Position numbers and translations under genes: made by a program. From Rubrivivax sp. (GTDB lineage: Bacteria > Pseudomonadota > Gammaproteobacteria > Burkholderiales > Burkholderiaceae_C): a stretch of DNA of 64,000 nucleotides. The stretch's first letter is position 1, and every line of letters begins with the position of its first letter. The stretch is taken from NCBI GenBank assembly GCA_016719535.1, contig JADJYX010000041.1, positions 1-64,000 on the forward strand. Reading direction: 5' to 3'. Shown one piece after another: positions 40,101 through 48,359 of this stretch. Below the pieces are notes generated by a model that saw nothing but the letters and a program-made list of their open reading frames with translations, had not been told where the DNA came from and did not search any database.

Positions 40101-40241
40101 GGGCTGGACCTGCAAGCGGCCGGACATCGGCCTGCATGATCAGTTTCGGAGCGCCCGGCGTGCCGGTCTTTGCCCTGGCGCAGACCGGCGCGTGCGCCGT
40201 GCGCACAATCGCGCCCTCAGCGCAACGGAAGAGGCCCCGGC

Positions 40242-41219
40242 ATGAGCACCATCTTCGCCGACAACTCGCTGTCCATCGGCCGCACCCCGCTGGTGCGCCT
40301 GAACCGCGTCACCGACGGCGCAGCGGCTACCGTGCTGGCCAAGATCGAGGGCCGCAACCCGGCCTATTCGGTCAAGTGCCGCATCGGCGCGGCGATGATC
40401 TGGGACGCCGAGCAGCGCGGCCTGCTGGGGCCGGGCAAGGAGATCGTCGAGCCGACCTCGGGCAATACCGGCATCGCGCTGGCCTTCGTGGCGGCGGCAC
40501 GCGGCATCCCGATCACGCTGACGATGCCCGAGACGATGAGCATCGAGCGCCGCAAGCTGCTGCTGGCCTACGGCGCGAAGCTGGTGCTGACCGAAGGCGC
40601 CAAGGGCATGAACGGCGCCGTGGCCCGTGCCGAGGCCATCGTCGCCAGCGACCCGGCGAAATACGTGCTGCTGCAGCAGTTCAGAAACCCGGCCAACCCG
40701 GCGATCCACGAGCGGACCACCGGCCCCGAGATCTGGGACGATACCGACGGCGCGGTCGACATCTTCGTCGCCGGCGTGGGCACCGGCGGCACCATCACCG
40801 GGGTGTCGCGCTACCTGAAGCACACGCGCGGCAAGGCCGTCACCACGGTGGCGGTGGAGCCCAGCGCCAGCCCGCTGCTGACGCAGACACGCAATGGCCA
40901 GCCGCTGCAACCGGCAGGCCACAAGATCCAGGGCATCGGCGCCAATTTCGTGCCCGAGGTGCTGGACCTGTCGCTGGTCGACGCCATCGAGACGGTGAGC
41001 AACGAGGAGGCGATCGACACCGCGCGCCGGCTGATCCGCGAGGAGGGCATCCTGTGCGGCATCTCCTGCGGCGCCGCCACCGCGGCCGCCTTGCGCTGGG
41101 CGCACAAGCCCGAGCACGCCGGCAAGACCATCGTCGTCATCCTGCCCGACAGCGGCGAGCGCTACCTCAGCTCGGCGCTGTTCGAGGGCCTGTTCGACGC
41201 CGGCGGCCAGCCGGTCTGA
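40242..41219 (+). CDS. cysK: Cysteine synthase A (O-acetylserine sulfhydrylase)
   Basis: CysK makes cysteine from O-acetylserine and sulfide with pyridoxal phosphate. The 325-residue protein has the PLP lysine K45 in NPAYSVKCRIGA, the phosphate loop EPTSGNTGIAL (70-80), the MPETMSIERRKLL substrate region, GVGTGGTITGVSRYLK, and EEGILCGISCGAA. All motifs are the CysK rather than CysM form. The ATG is preceded by GGAAGAGG. The remaining 138 bases to the next gene contain a fragment of an ABC permease. Confidence 0.95.
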   Translation: MSTIFADNSLSIGRTPLVRLNRVTDGAAATVLAKIEGRNPAYSVKCRIGAAMIWDAEQRGLLGPGKEIVEPTSGNTGIALAFVAAARGIPITLTMPETMSIERRKLLLAYGAKLVLTEGAKGMNGAVARAEAIVASDPAKYVLLQQFRNPANPAIHERTTGPEIWDDTDGAVDIFVAGVGTGGTITGVSRYLKHTRGKAVTTVAVEPSASPLLTQTRNGQPLQPAGHKIQGIGANFVPEVLDLSLVDAIETVSNEEAIDTARRLIREEGILCGISCGAATAAALRWAHKPEHAGKTIVVILPDSGERYLSSALFEGLFDAGGQPV

Positions 41220-41350
41220 TCGGCGCGCTGGGGGTCGGCGTCTTGCGCAACGGCCTCACGCTGGTGTGCGCGAGCAGCATCGACCAGGTGCTGGTGACCG
41301 GGCTGCCGGCGATGCTGGCGAGCCGCCACATGCCGCATCTGCTCGGGCGC
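41216..41350 (+). pseudogene. 3' fragment of a sugar-type ABC permease
   Basis: Immediately after the cysK stop, one frame reads LIGALGVGVLRNGLTLVCASS, then DQVLVTGLPAMLASR. This resembles the last transmembrane segment of RbsC/BPD_transp_2 family permeases (GVLRNGLxLLGxSS). Only about 40 codons remain and no start, no partner genes. It is a probable scar of a lost transporter operon. The match is by eye and short, so it could be chance. Confidence 0.35.
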
Positions 41351-41357
41351 CAGCGCG

Positions 41358-44048
41358 CTACAGCGCCTTGCTCGCCAGCTTGAAGTCCGGGTCTTCGGGG
41401 AAGGGCCCGATGGTGAAGGCCAGGCTCTTCATCAGCCGCAGCATGTTGGTGTTGTTGGCCAGGATGAGGCCGTCGATCTCGGCCAGGCCCTTGGCGCGCG
41501 CGGCGTCGATGATGCTGAGCATCAGCCGCGAGCCCAGGCCCTGGCCCTTGAAGTCGTCGGCCACCACCAGCGAGAACTCGCAGCTCGTCTGGTCGGGGTT
41601 GGTGATGTAGCGCGACACGCCGACGATGCGCTCGCTCTCGCCGATGCTGCCGTCGTCCCTGACGTGGCGGTCCTTGTGCACGGCCACCAGCGCCATCTCG
41701 CGGTCGTAGTCGATCAGCGTATAGCGCGCCAGCATGCGCGCCGGCAGCTCGGGCATGGTGCTGGCAAAGCGGAAATAGCGGCTCTCGTCGGACAGGCCGC
41801 GCACCAGCGCCTGCAGCATGTCGGCGTCGTCGGGGCGGATCGGGCGGATGGTGTAGAGGCCGCCGCCCTTCATCGGCCATTCGCGCTCGTGCGCCGTCGG
41901 GTAGGGCAGGATGGCGAGATGGTTGTAGGCGCCCGGCGAGGACGCCGACGCCTGCGGCGCATGGTCGATGACGATGCGCGCGTCCACCGCCAGCGCGCCG
42001 CTGTCGTCGACGATGATGGGGTTGATGTCCATCTCGCGCAGCTGCGGCAGCGCGCACACCATCTCCGACACGCGCAGCAGCACGCGCTCCAGCGCCTCGA
42101 TGTCGGCCGGCGGCGCGCCGCGCCATTCGCCCAGCGTGTCCACCACGCGGCTGCGCTCGATCAGCCGCCGCGCCAGAAACTGGTTCAGCGGCGGCAGCTC
42201 CATCGCGCGGTCGGCCACCAGCTCGATCATGGTGCCGCCGGCGCCGAAGGTGATCACCGGGCCGAACGGGTCGTCGGTGGTGAGGCCGATATAGACCTCG
42301 CGCCCGCGCTTGAAGCCCGCCATCGGCTGGATGGTGACGCCGTTGATGCGCGCCGCCGGCTGCGCACGCGCCACCGCCTCCTTCATGTCGTTGAAGGCAT
42401 CGCGCACCTGCGCCGCGCTGCCGACGTTGAGCACCACGCCCTGCACATCGGACTTGTGGCTGATGTCGGGCGAATCGATCTTCAGCGCGACCGGGTAGCC
42501 CAGCTGGCTGGCGATCAGCATCGCCTCGTTGGCCGTGCGCGCCAGCATCGTGCGCGTGACCGGGATGTGGAAGGCCGCCAGCAGCGCCTTGCTCTCCATC
42601 TCGGTCAGCACCTTGCGGCGCTCGGCCAGCACGCCTTCGATGAGCAGCCGCGCGCCCTCGGTATCGGGCTGCTGCAGCTCCGACAGCGGCGGCGGCGTCT
42701 GCTGCAGCAGCTGCTGGTTGCGGTAGAAGCTGGCGATGCTGTTGAAGGCGTCGACCGCCGCCTCGGGCGTGCGAAAGCTCGGCAGCATGGCGTCGGCCAG
42801 GCCGCTGCGGCCTTCGCGCACGGTGGCGTCGCCCATCCAGCAGGCCAGCACCGGCTTGCCCGAAGGCGAGAACGAACCCGCCACCGCCTGCGCGATGGCC
42901 GTCGGGTCGCCATCGGCCTTGGGGCTGTAGATGAGCAGCACGCCGTCGGTGTTGCGGTCCTTGACGCAGGCTTCGAGCGCGGCGCGGTAGTGCGCGCCGG
43001 TGGCGTCCTCGCCGAGGTCGATGACGCCGTCGAGCACGGCACCGGCAGCGACCTGCGGCTGCAGGGCATCGATGCCGGCCTGACCCAGGTGGGCCACGTC
43101 CAGCCCGATGTCACCCGCCCAGTCGGCCGCCAGCACGCCGGGGCCACCGCCATTGGTGACGATGGCCAGCCGCTTGCCCACCGGGCGGAAGCGGCTGGCC
43201 AGGCATTTGGCGGCCGAGAACAGCTGCGTGAAGGCGCGCACGCGCACCACGCCGGCGCGGCGCAGCGCGGCGTCGAAGACATCGTCGCTGCCGACGATGC
43301 TGGCCGAATGCGTCAGCGCCGCCTTGCTGCCCGCGGGCCGGCGCCCGGCCTTCATCACCACCACCGGCTTGGCATAGGCGGCCGCGCGCAGCGCGCTCAT
43401 GAAGCGGCGCGCGCTGCGGATGCCTTCCATGTAGACCAGGATGCTCTGCGTGCCGGCATCGTTGGCCAGGAAGTCGAGCACCTGCGGCAATTCGACCGCG
43501 GTATTGGGCCCCAGCGACACCACCGCCGAGAAGCCGACGCCGTTGTGCTGTGCCCAGTCGAGGATGGACGCGGTGAGCGCGCCCGACTGCGACACCAGCC
43601 CCAGCTGCCCCGGCATCGCCAAGGGCCCCAGGGCGCTGGCATTGAGCTTGAGCTGCGGGCGCTGGAAGCCCAGGCTGTTGGGGCCGAGCAGGTTGACGCC
43701 GTAGCGGCGCGCGATCTGGTGCAGCTCGTTGCACAGCGCCGGCGGCAAGCCGGCGGACAGGATGAGCGCCGCACGGCAGCGGATGCGGCCGACGATCTCC
43801 AGCGCCGCCGTCATCTGCTCGGACGGCAGCGCGATCAGCGCCAGATCGGCGCGCGAATGCGCCAGATCGGCCAGCGTGCCCGTCATCGCGATGTCGAGCC
43901 ACGTCACCTGGCCGACATAGCCGCCATCGCGGAGCTGCCGGCGCAGCGTGGCCGCCATCGGCGTGGGCGCCTCGGGCGCGTCGGGATCGCCGGCGAAGAC
44001 GACGATCGATTGCGGGGCAAACAACGGGTTCAGGAAGTGGCGGTCCAC
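41358..44048 (-). CDS. Bifunctional acyl-CoA synthetase-like/GNAT protein acetyltransferase (Pat-like)
   Basis: This 896-residue cytoplasmic protein has an NDP-forming acyl-CoA-synthetase-like front (CoA-binding domain from about 1 to 130; GPNSLGFQRPQLKLNASAL; LVSQSGALTASILDWA; TNGGGPGVLAADWAGD), an ATP-grasp part (PVALKIDSPDISHKSDVQGVV split across residues 560-580), and a C-terminal GNAT domain (GGGLYTIRPIRPDDADMLQ; DDFKGQGLGSRLMLSIIDAA). This is the architecture of Pat/YfiQ, which acetylates lysines, including acetyl-CoA synthetase. GTG 44048 is preferred because VDRHFLNPLFAPQSIVVF matches the family start; an ATG at 44144 would add 32 unrelated residues. Confidence 0.88.
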   Translation of the reverse strand: MDRHFLNPLFAPQSIVVFAGDPDAPEAPTPMAATLRRQLRDGGYVGQVTWLDIAMTGTLADLAHSRADLALIALPSEQMTAALEIVGRIRCRAALILSAGLPPALCNELHQIARRYGVNLLGPNSLGFQRPQLKLNASALGPLAMPGQLGLVSQSGALTASILDWAQHNGVGFSAVVSLGPNTAVELPQVLDFLANDAGTQSILVYMEGIRSARRFMSALRAAAYAKPVVVMKAGRRPAGSKAALTHSASIVGSDDVFDAALRRAGVVRVRAFTQLFSAAKCLASRFRPVGKRLAIVTNGGGPGVLAADWAGDIGLDVAHLGQAGIDALQPQVAAGAVLDGVIDLGEDATGAHYRAALEACVKDRNTDGVLLIYSPKADGDPTAIAQAVAGSFSPSGKPVLACWMGDATVREGRSGLADAMLPSFRTPEAAVDAFNSIASFYRNQQLLQQTPPPLSELQQPDTEGARLLIEGVLAERRKVLTEMESKALLAAFHIPVTRTMLARTANEAMLIASQLGYPVALKIDSPDISHKSDVQGVVLNVGSAAQVRDAFNDMKEAVARAQPAARINGVTIQPMAGFKRGREVYIGLTTDDPFGPVITFGAGGTMIELVADRAMELPPLNQFLARRLIERSRVVDTLGEWRGAPPADIEALERVLLRVSEMVCALPQLREMDINPIIVDDSGALAVDARIVIDHAPQASASSPGAYNHLAILPYPTAHEREWPMKGGGLYTIRPIRPDDADMLQALVRGLSDESRYFRFASTMPELPARMLARYTLIDYDREMALVAVHKDRHVRDDGSIGESERIVGVSRYITNPDQTSCEFSLVVADDFKGQGLGSRLMLSIIDAARAKGLAEIDGLILANNTNMLRLMKSLAFTIGPFPEDPDFKLASKAL

Positions 44049-44183
44049 GGCAGCGACTTTGGTACGACGAATCAACGGTCGAGCATAGGCCAGCCGGGGG
44101 CCGGGCGGTGTGTCATGACCCCACCCGCGATTGCGCTGCCGCAAGCTTCATGCTGCAGTGCACCAATCTCGCGAAAATACCCC

Positions 44184-45434
44184 TCAGGGCTGCACGCGGT
44201 CGATGACGATGCGCACGCCCTGGGCATTCGGGCCCAGCGGCGCACTCTCGCCGATCAGGTCACCGCGTTGCGGCAGGGCATCGCCGCTCCGGCTGATGCG
44301 CGCCACCACCACCACCGAGCGTGCGGCGGACAGGCGCGACTGCGGCGTCATCGCGCTGCGGTCGTCGAGCGTGAAGCGCAGCGGCCAGCTGCCGACGGGC
44401 TGGCGCACGATGGCCAGCGGCATGCGCGGGCCATCGGCCGCGCGCGCAAAGACATAGACCGTGTCACCGGCGGCCACGCGACCGGCGAGCTCGGGGCTGA
44501 CGACGACCTCGCCGCCCAGGCCGGCGGCCGCCGGGGTCGACGCCGCCGCAGGCGCCGAAGCCGGCGTCGGCACCGCAGGCGCGGACGCGCCGCCGGCCGC
44601 TGCCAGTCGATCGGCTTCGGCGATGCTGTCCTGCAGGTTGCGCGCCAGTTCGGAATCCGCGGGCAACTGCGCCACCAGGCGCTGCCACTGGTCGCGTGCC
44701 GCGGCGTAGTCGCCGGCGTCGAAGGCGATGGTGCCGGCCAGCGCCAGCGCTTTCGGGTGCAGGGGGTTCAGCGCCAGCGCGCGCTGCACCAGCTGCGCCG
44801 GCTCCCCGGCCAGCCGACGCCCGTTGACCACGGCGACCAGATCGGCCAGGTCGGCCAGCGTATCGGGGTTGTCGGGCTGCAGGCGATCGAGCTGGCGCAG
44901 GGCGGCCACCGCATCGGCATGGCGTCCCAGTGCGGCCTGGCTGCGCGCCAGCATCTGCCAGCCTTCGGGGTTGGCGGGCTCGGCCTGCAGGCGCTCGGCG
45001 AGCCTGGCCACCATGGCCTCGATCTGCTCGGCGCCCACCTCGTGGCGGGCGCTGTCGGCTGCGGCCGGCGCCAGCGTGGCCGCGGGCTGGCCCAGCGCCA
45101 GATAGGTCGCCACGCTGGCCGCGGGCAGCAGCAGCGCCAGCACGAGGGCCGTGCGCCGCGCCGGTGATGCCGCCGCCGCAGGGGCGGGCGCCATCGCCGT
45201 GTCCTCCAGCACCCGGTGCTGAATCTCGGCCCGCAGCTGCTCGAAGCGCTCGGACGTGATGAGGTCGGCGGCCAGGTCGCGCTCGGCCTCGCGCAACTGG
45301 TCGCGGTAGACGGCGGCGTTGGCGCCGGCGGCCGCCGTTGCACGGCCGCCGCGCGGCCGCAGCAGGCCCGGCAGCAGCCACCCCAGCGCCAGCAGCAGCA
45401 GCAGCGCGATTCCGATTCCCAGCAGCCAGTTCAT
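44184..45434 (-). CDS. ccmI: Cytochrome c maturation protein CcmI
   Basis: CcmI is a membrane-anchored chaperone that holds apocytochrome c for haem ligation. The 416-residue protein has an N-terminal membrane segment, a second one near residues 95-120, a TPR region (EGWQMLARSQAALGRHADAVAAL, split at 150-175; LALNPLHPKALALAG), and a C-terminal periplasmic beta-domain (GDTVYVFARAADGPRMPLAIVRQ). In many relatives ccmI ends the ccm operon; here it is on the opposite strand and divergent from ccmA. The ATG 45434 is preferred over GTG 45443. Confidence 0.9.
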   Translation of the reverse strand: MNWLLGIGIALLLLLALGWLLPGLLRPRGGRATAAAGANAAVYRDQLREAERDLAADLITSERFEQLRAEIQHRVLEDTAMAPAPAAAASPARRTALVLALLLPAASVATYLALGQPAATLAPAAADSARHEVGAEQIEAMVARLAERLQAEPANPEGWQMLARSQAALGRHADAVAALRQLDRLQPDNPDTLADLADLVAVVNGRRLAGEPAQLVQRALALNPLHPKALALAGTIAFDAGDYAAARDQWQRLVAQLPADSELARNLQDSIAEADRLAAAGGASAPAVPTPASAPAAASTPAAAGLGGEVVVSPELAGRVAAGDTVYVFARAADGPRMPLAIVRQPVGSWPLRFTLDDRSAMTPQSRLSAARSVVVVARISRSGDALPQRGDLIGESAPLGPNAQGVRIVIDRVQP

Positions 45435-45518
45435 GGCGCGCACGATATCAAGCCGGCCGCGCGAGCATCCTGAACCGCTTCAAGGAAGCCCGCACACCGC
45501 GTCGGCACAATCGGCCCC

Positions 45519-46136
45519 GTGCTCGAAACCCTGGACCTGGCCTGCCTGCGCGGCGACCGCCGCTTGTTCCGCGACCTGAACCTGCGCCTGGAGCCCGGCT
45601 GGCTTCTGCGTGTGGAAGGCGCCAACGGCAGCGGCAAGACCAGCCTGCTGCGGCTGCTGGCCGGCCTGGGCCTGCCGGCGGCCGGCGAGGTGCGCTGGCA
45701 GGGCCAGCCCATCCGCCGCCAGCGCGAGGCCTATGCCCAGGCCCTGCACTACCTGGGCCACCTGGGCGGCCTGAAGGACGAGCTGACACCGGCGGAAAAC
45801 CTGCGCATCGAAGCCGCGCTGGCCGGCACCCCGGCAGTCGACGAGGCGGCCATTGCCGGCGCGCTGGCGCACTGGGGCATCGCACGCCAGGCGCCGCTGC
45901 CGCTGCGCGTGCTGTCGGCGGGGCAGAAGCGGCGCGCGGCGCTGGCGCGACTGACGCTGTCGCCGGCACCGCTGTGGATCCTGGACGAGCCCTTCAATGC
46001 CCTCGACGTGGACGCCGCCGCGCAGCTGGGCCGGTTGATCGAATCGCACGTGGCCGGCGGCGGCCTGGCCGTCGTCACCAGCCACATGCCGCTGCCGGTG
46101 TCGCCGGCGCGGCTGCAGACGGTGAGGCTGGGATGA
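45519..46136 (+). CDS. ccmA: Haem exporter ATPase CcmA
   Basis: The 205-residue ABC ATPase, starting at GTG 45519, has Walker A GANGSGKTS (34-42), signature LSAGQKRRAALARL, and Walker B LWILDEPFNALD. CcmA with CcmB and CcmC releases haem-loaded CcmE in c-type cytochrome assembly. It overlaps ccmB by four bases (ATGA). It is first of eight genes in order ccmABCDEFGH. Confidence 0.93.
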   Translation: MLETLDLACLRGDRRLFRDLNLRLEPGWLLRVEGANGSGKTSLLRLLAGLGLPAAGEVRWQGQPIRRQREAYAQALHYLGHLGGLKDELTPAENLRIEAALAGTPAVDEAAIAGALAHWGIARQAPLPLRVLSAGQKRRAALARLTLSPAPLWILDEPFNALDVDAAAQLGRLIESHVAGGGLAVVTSHMPLPVSPARLQTVRLG

Positions 46137-46828
46137 GCGGCACGGCCGCCACGCCGTCGCTGCGCCGCGCCTTGTGGGCGACGCTGCAGCGTGACCTGCT
46201 GGTCACCGCGCGCCACCGCGCCGATGCCGTCACCGGCCTCGTCTTCTTCGTCGTCGTCGCCAGCCTGTTTCCGCTGGGGGTGGGCAGCGAGACGCGGCTG
46301 CTGCGCGAGATCGGCCCCGGCGTGGTGTGGGTGGCGGCGCTGCTGGCCAGTCTGCTGTCGCTGCCGCGCCTGTTCGTCGCCGACCATGCCGACGGCACGC
46401 TGGAACAGCTGCTGCTGCGGCCGCAGCCGCTGGCCCTGCTGGCACTGGCCAAGGTGGCCGGCCACTGGCTGACCACCGGGCTGCCGCTGGTGCTGGTGTC
46501 GCCGCTGCTGGGCCTGCAATACGGCCTGCCTGCCGAGGCCATCGGCGTGCTGGCCCTGAGCCTGCTGGTGGGCACGCCGGTGCTCAGCCTGCTGGGCGCG
46601 GTGGCGGCGGCACTGGCGCTGGGCCTGCGCGGCGCCGGCGTGCTGACGGCGCTCATCGTGCTGCCGCTGAATGCGCCGCTGCTGATCTTCGGCAGCGGCG
46701 TGGTGCAGGCGCAGATGAGCGGGCTGCCGGTGGCCGGGCTGTTTTCCGTGCTGGGCGCGCTGCTGGCCATCGGGCTGGTGACGGTGCCGTTTGCGCTGGC
46801 GCAGGCGATGCGCATCGCCTGCGAGTGA
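46133..46828 (+). CDS. ccmB: Haem exporter membrane protein CcmB
   Basis: The 231-residue protein has about six membrane segments, with LQRDLLVTARHRADAVTGLVFF at the N-terminus and RLFVADHADGTLEQLLL, the CcmB signature. It forms the membrane part of the CcmAB ATPase. After it there is a 112-base gap before ccmC that contains an FNR-like site, unlike the overlapping joints elsewhere in this cluster. Confidence 0.93.
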   Translation: MSGTAATPSLRRALWATLQRDLLVTARHRADAVTGLVFFVVVASLFPLGVGSETRLLREIGPGVVWVAALLASLLSLPRLFVADHADGTLEQLLLRPQPLALLALAKVAGHWLTTGLPLVLVSPLLGLQYGLPAEAIGVLALSLLVGTPVLSLLGAVAAALALGLRGAGVLTALIVLPLNAPLLIFGSGVVQAQMSGLPVAGLFSVLGALLAIGLVTVPFALAQAMRIACE

Positions 46829-46874
46829 GCGCGGGTGAAGACATCCATCGCGACCACCGCCCCAGGTCAATGAA

Positions 46875-46888
46875 TTGATCTGAGTCAG
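46875..46888 (+). promoter_or_regulatory. FNR/ANR-like site before ccmC
   Basis: TTGATCTGAGTCAG matches the FNR-type pattern TTGAT-N4-ATCAA in the left half exactly and in 3 of 5 bases on the right. It lies in the only long gap of the ccm cluster, 53 bases before the ccmC start. Oxygen control of ccmC-H is a possibility. Confidence 0.4.
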
Positions 46889-46940
46889 GCGCTAGAGTCA
46901 GGACTGCCCGCCCGATCTCCGCCTCGCCCTGTCCCGACCC

Positions 46941-47717
46941 GTGCCGCCTGCCGCCCTCGCCCCCAAGCCCGATGCCGGAAACCGGGTCCGCTGGTTCCGC
47001 TACGCCGCGCCACAGCAGTTCTACCCGCTGGCCGGCCGGCTGCTGCCCTGGCTGTGGGCGCTGGCCGCCGTGCTGGCGGCAGCCGGGCTGTGGGTCGGCC
47101 TGGTCGTCGCGCCCACCGATTTCCAGCAGGGTGACAGCTACCGCATCATCTTCATCCATGTGCCGGCGGCCTGGATGTCGATGCTGATCTATGTCGTGAT
47201 GGCCTTCTGGGCCGGGCTGGGGCTGGTGCTGAATACGCGGCTGAGCTCGATGATGGCCACCGCGCTGGCGCCCACCGGCGCGCTGATGACCTTCATCGCG
47301 CTGTGGACCGGCGCGCTGTGGGGCAAGCCGACCTGGGGCACCTGGTGGGTGTGGGACGCGCGGCTCACGAGCGAGCTGCTGCTGCTCTTCCTGTACCTGG
47401 GCTTCATGGCGCTGCAGGCAGCCGCCGACGACCCGCGCCGCGCCGACCGTGCCGGCGCCATCGTTGCGCTGGTGGGCGTGGTCAACGTGCCCATCATCTA
47501 TTTTTCGGTGCAATGGTGGAATACGCTGCACCAGGGCTCGACGATCAACCTCACGCGCGCACCCAGCATGGCCAGCATCATGCTGGCGGGCCTGCTGCTG
47601 ATGGTGGCCGCATTCTGGGCATGGTCAATCGCGGCCGCGCTGCAGCGCGTGCGCGCCATCATCCTGGAACGCGAGAAGGACGCCGAATGGGTCCAGCAAC
47701 TGCAGGAGACACGCTGA
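46941..47717 (+). CDS. ccmC: Haem lyase/transfer protein CcmC
   Basis: CcmC loads haem onto CcmE at the periplasmic face. The 258-residue protein has six membrane segments, the tryptophan-rich WWD-type motif WGTWWVWDARLTSELLL, and conserved histidines in FIHVPAAWMS and TLHQGSTI. GTG 46941 is the start; homologues begin near here. It overlaps ccmD (TGATG). Length is normal. Confidence 0.94.
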   Translation: MPPAALAPKPDAGNRVRWFRYAAPQQFYPLAGRLLPWLWALAAVLAAAGLWVGLVVAPTDFQQGDSYRIIFIHVPAAWMSMLIYVVMAFWAGLGLVLNTRLSSMMATALAPTGALMTFIALWTGALWGKPTWGTWWVWDARLTSELLLLFLYLGFMALQAAADDPRRADRAGAIVALVGVVNVPIIYFSVQWWNTLHQGSTINLTRAPSMASIMLAGLLLMVAAFWAWSIAAALQRVRAIILEREKDAEWVQQLQETR

Positions 47718-47908
47718 TGCACTGGTCGTCGCTGACCGATTTTCTGGCCATGGGCGGCCATGGGCTGTTCGTATGGGGCTCGTTCGGCGTCACCGCCGCC
47801 GTGCTGGCCTGGGAGCTGATTTCGCTGGCCCAGCGCCGGCGCCGCGCGCTGGCCGCCGTGCGCCAGTGGCGGGTGCTGCAAGGGGACGAACATGACGCCG
47901 CGCGCTAA
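47717..47908 (+). CDS. ccmD: Small membrane protein CcmD
   Basis: The 63-residue protein has one membrane helix (FLAMGGHGLFVWGSFGVTAAVLA is within residues 9-31) and a basic C-terminal tail. CcmD helps release holo-CcmE from CcmABC. The FLAMGGHGxFVW motif is characteristic. Its end overlaps ccmE by 17 bases. Confidence 0.93.
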   Translation: MHWSSLTDFLAMGGHGLFVWGSFGVTAAVLAWELISLAQRRRRALAAVRQWRVLQGDEHDAAR

Positions 47909-48359
47909 ACGCCTCACCCTGGCCGGCGTGGTGCTGGGCGGCGCCGCCGTGGCGGTGACGCTGGTGCTCAATGCCTTCAACAGCAACCTGGTGTTCTTCT
48001 ACAGCCCGTCCGACGTGGCGGCCCACAAGGCGCCGCAGGCGCGTACCTTCCGCATCGGCGGCCTGGTGGAGGAAGGCAGCATCAAGCGCCAGCAAGACGG
48101 CGTGACGGTGCGCTTCGTCGTCACCGACACCGCCAAGACGATCCCGGTGGAATACCGCGGCATCCTTCCCGACCTGTTCAAGGAGGGCAAGGGCGTGGTG
48201 GCGCAGGGCAAGCTCGAGGGCGACGGCACCTTCCGCGCCCAGGAGGTGCTGGCCAAGCACGACGAGAACTACATGCCGCCCGAGGCCGCCAATGCGGTGG
48301 AGCGCGCGCACAAGGCGGCGCAGCAGGCGCAGAACACCATGCCCGGAGCACGGCCGTGA
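47892..48359 (+). CDS. ccmE: Haem chaperone CcmE
   Basis: CcmE carries haem covalently in the periplasm. The 155-residue protein has an N-terminal membrane anchor, an OB-fold (FRIGGLVEEGSIKR; VRFVVTDTAKTIPVEYRGILP), and the haem-binding H123 with Y127 in HDENYMP. All features are of the His-type CcmE. It overlaps ccmD upstream and ccmF downstream (GTGA). Confidence 0.95.
   Translation: MTPRAKRLTLAGVVLGGAAVAVTLVLNAFNSNLVFFYSPSDVAAHKAPQARTFRIGGLVEEGSIKRQQDGVTVRFVVTDTAKTIPVEYRGILPDLFKEGKGVVAQGKLEGDGTFRAQEVLAKHDENYMPPEAANAVERAHKAAQQAQNTMPGARP

Noticed and set aside
44049..44144. N-terminal extension of the Pat-like protein from ATG 44144
   Set aside because: The added 32 residues are not family-like, while GTG 44048 gives the conserved beginning.
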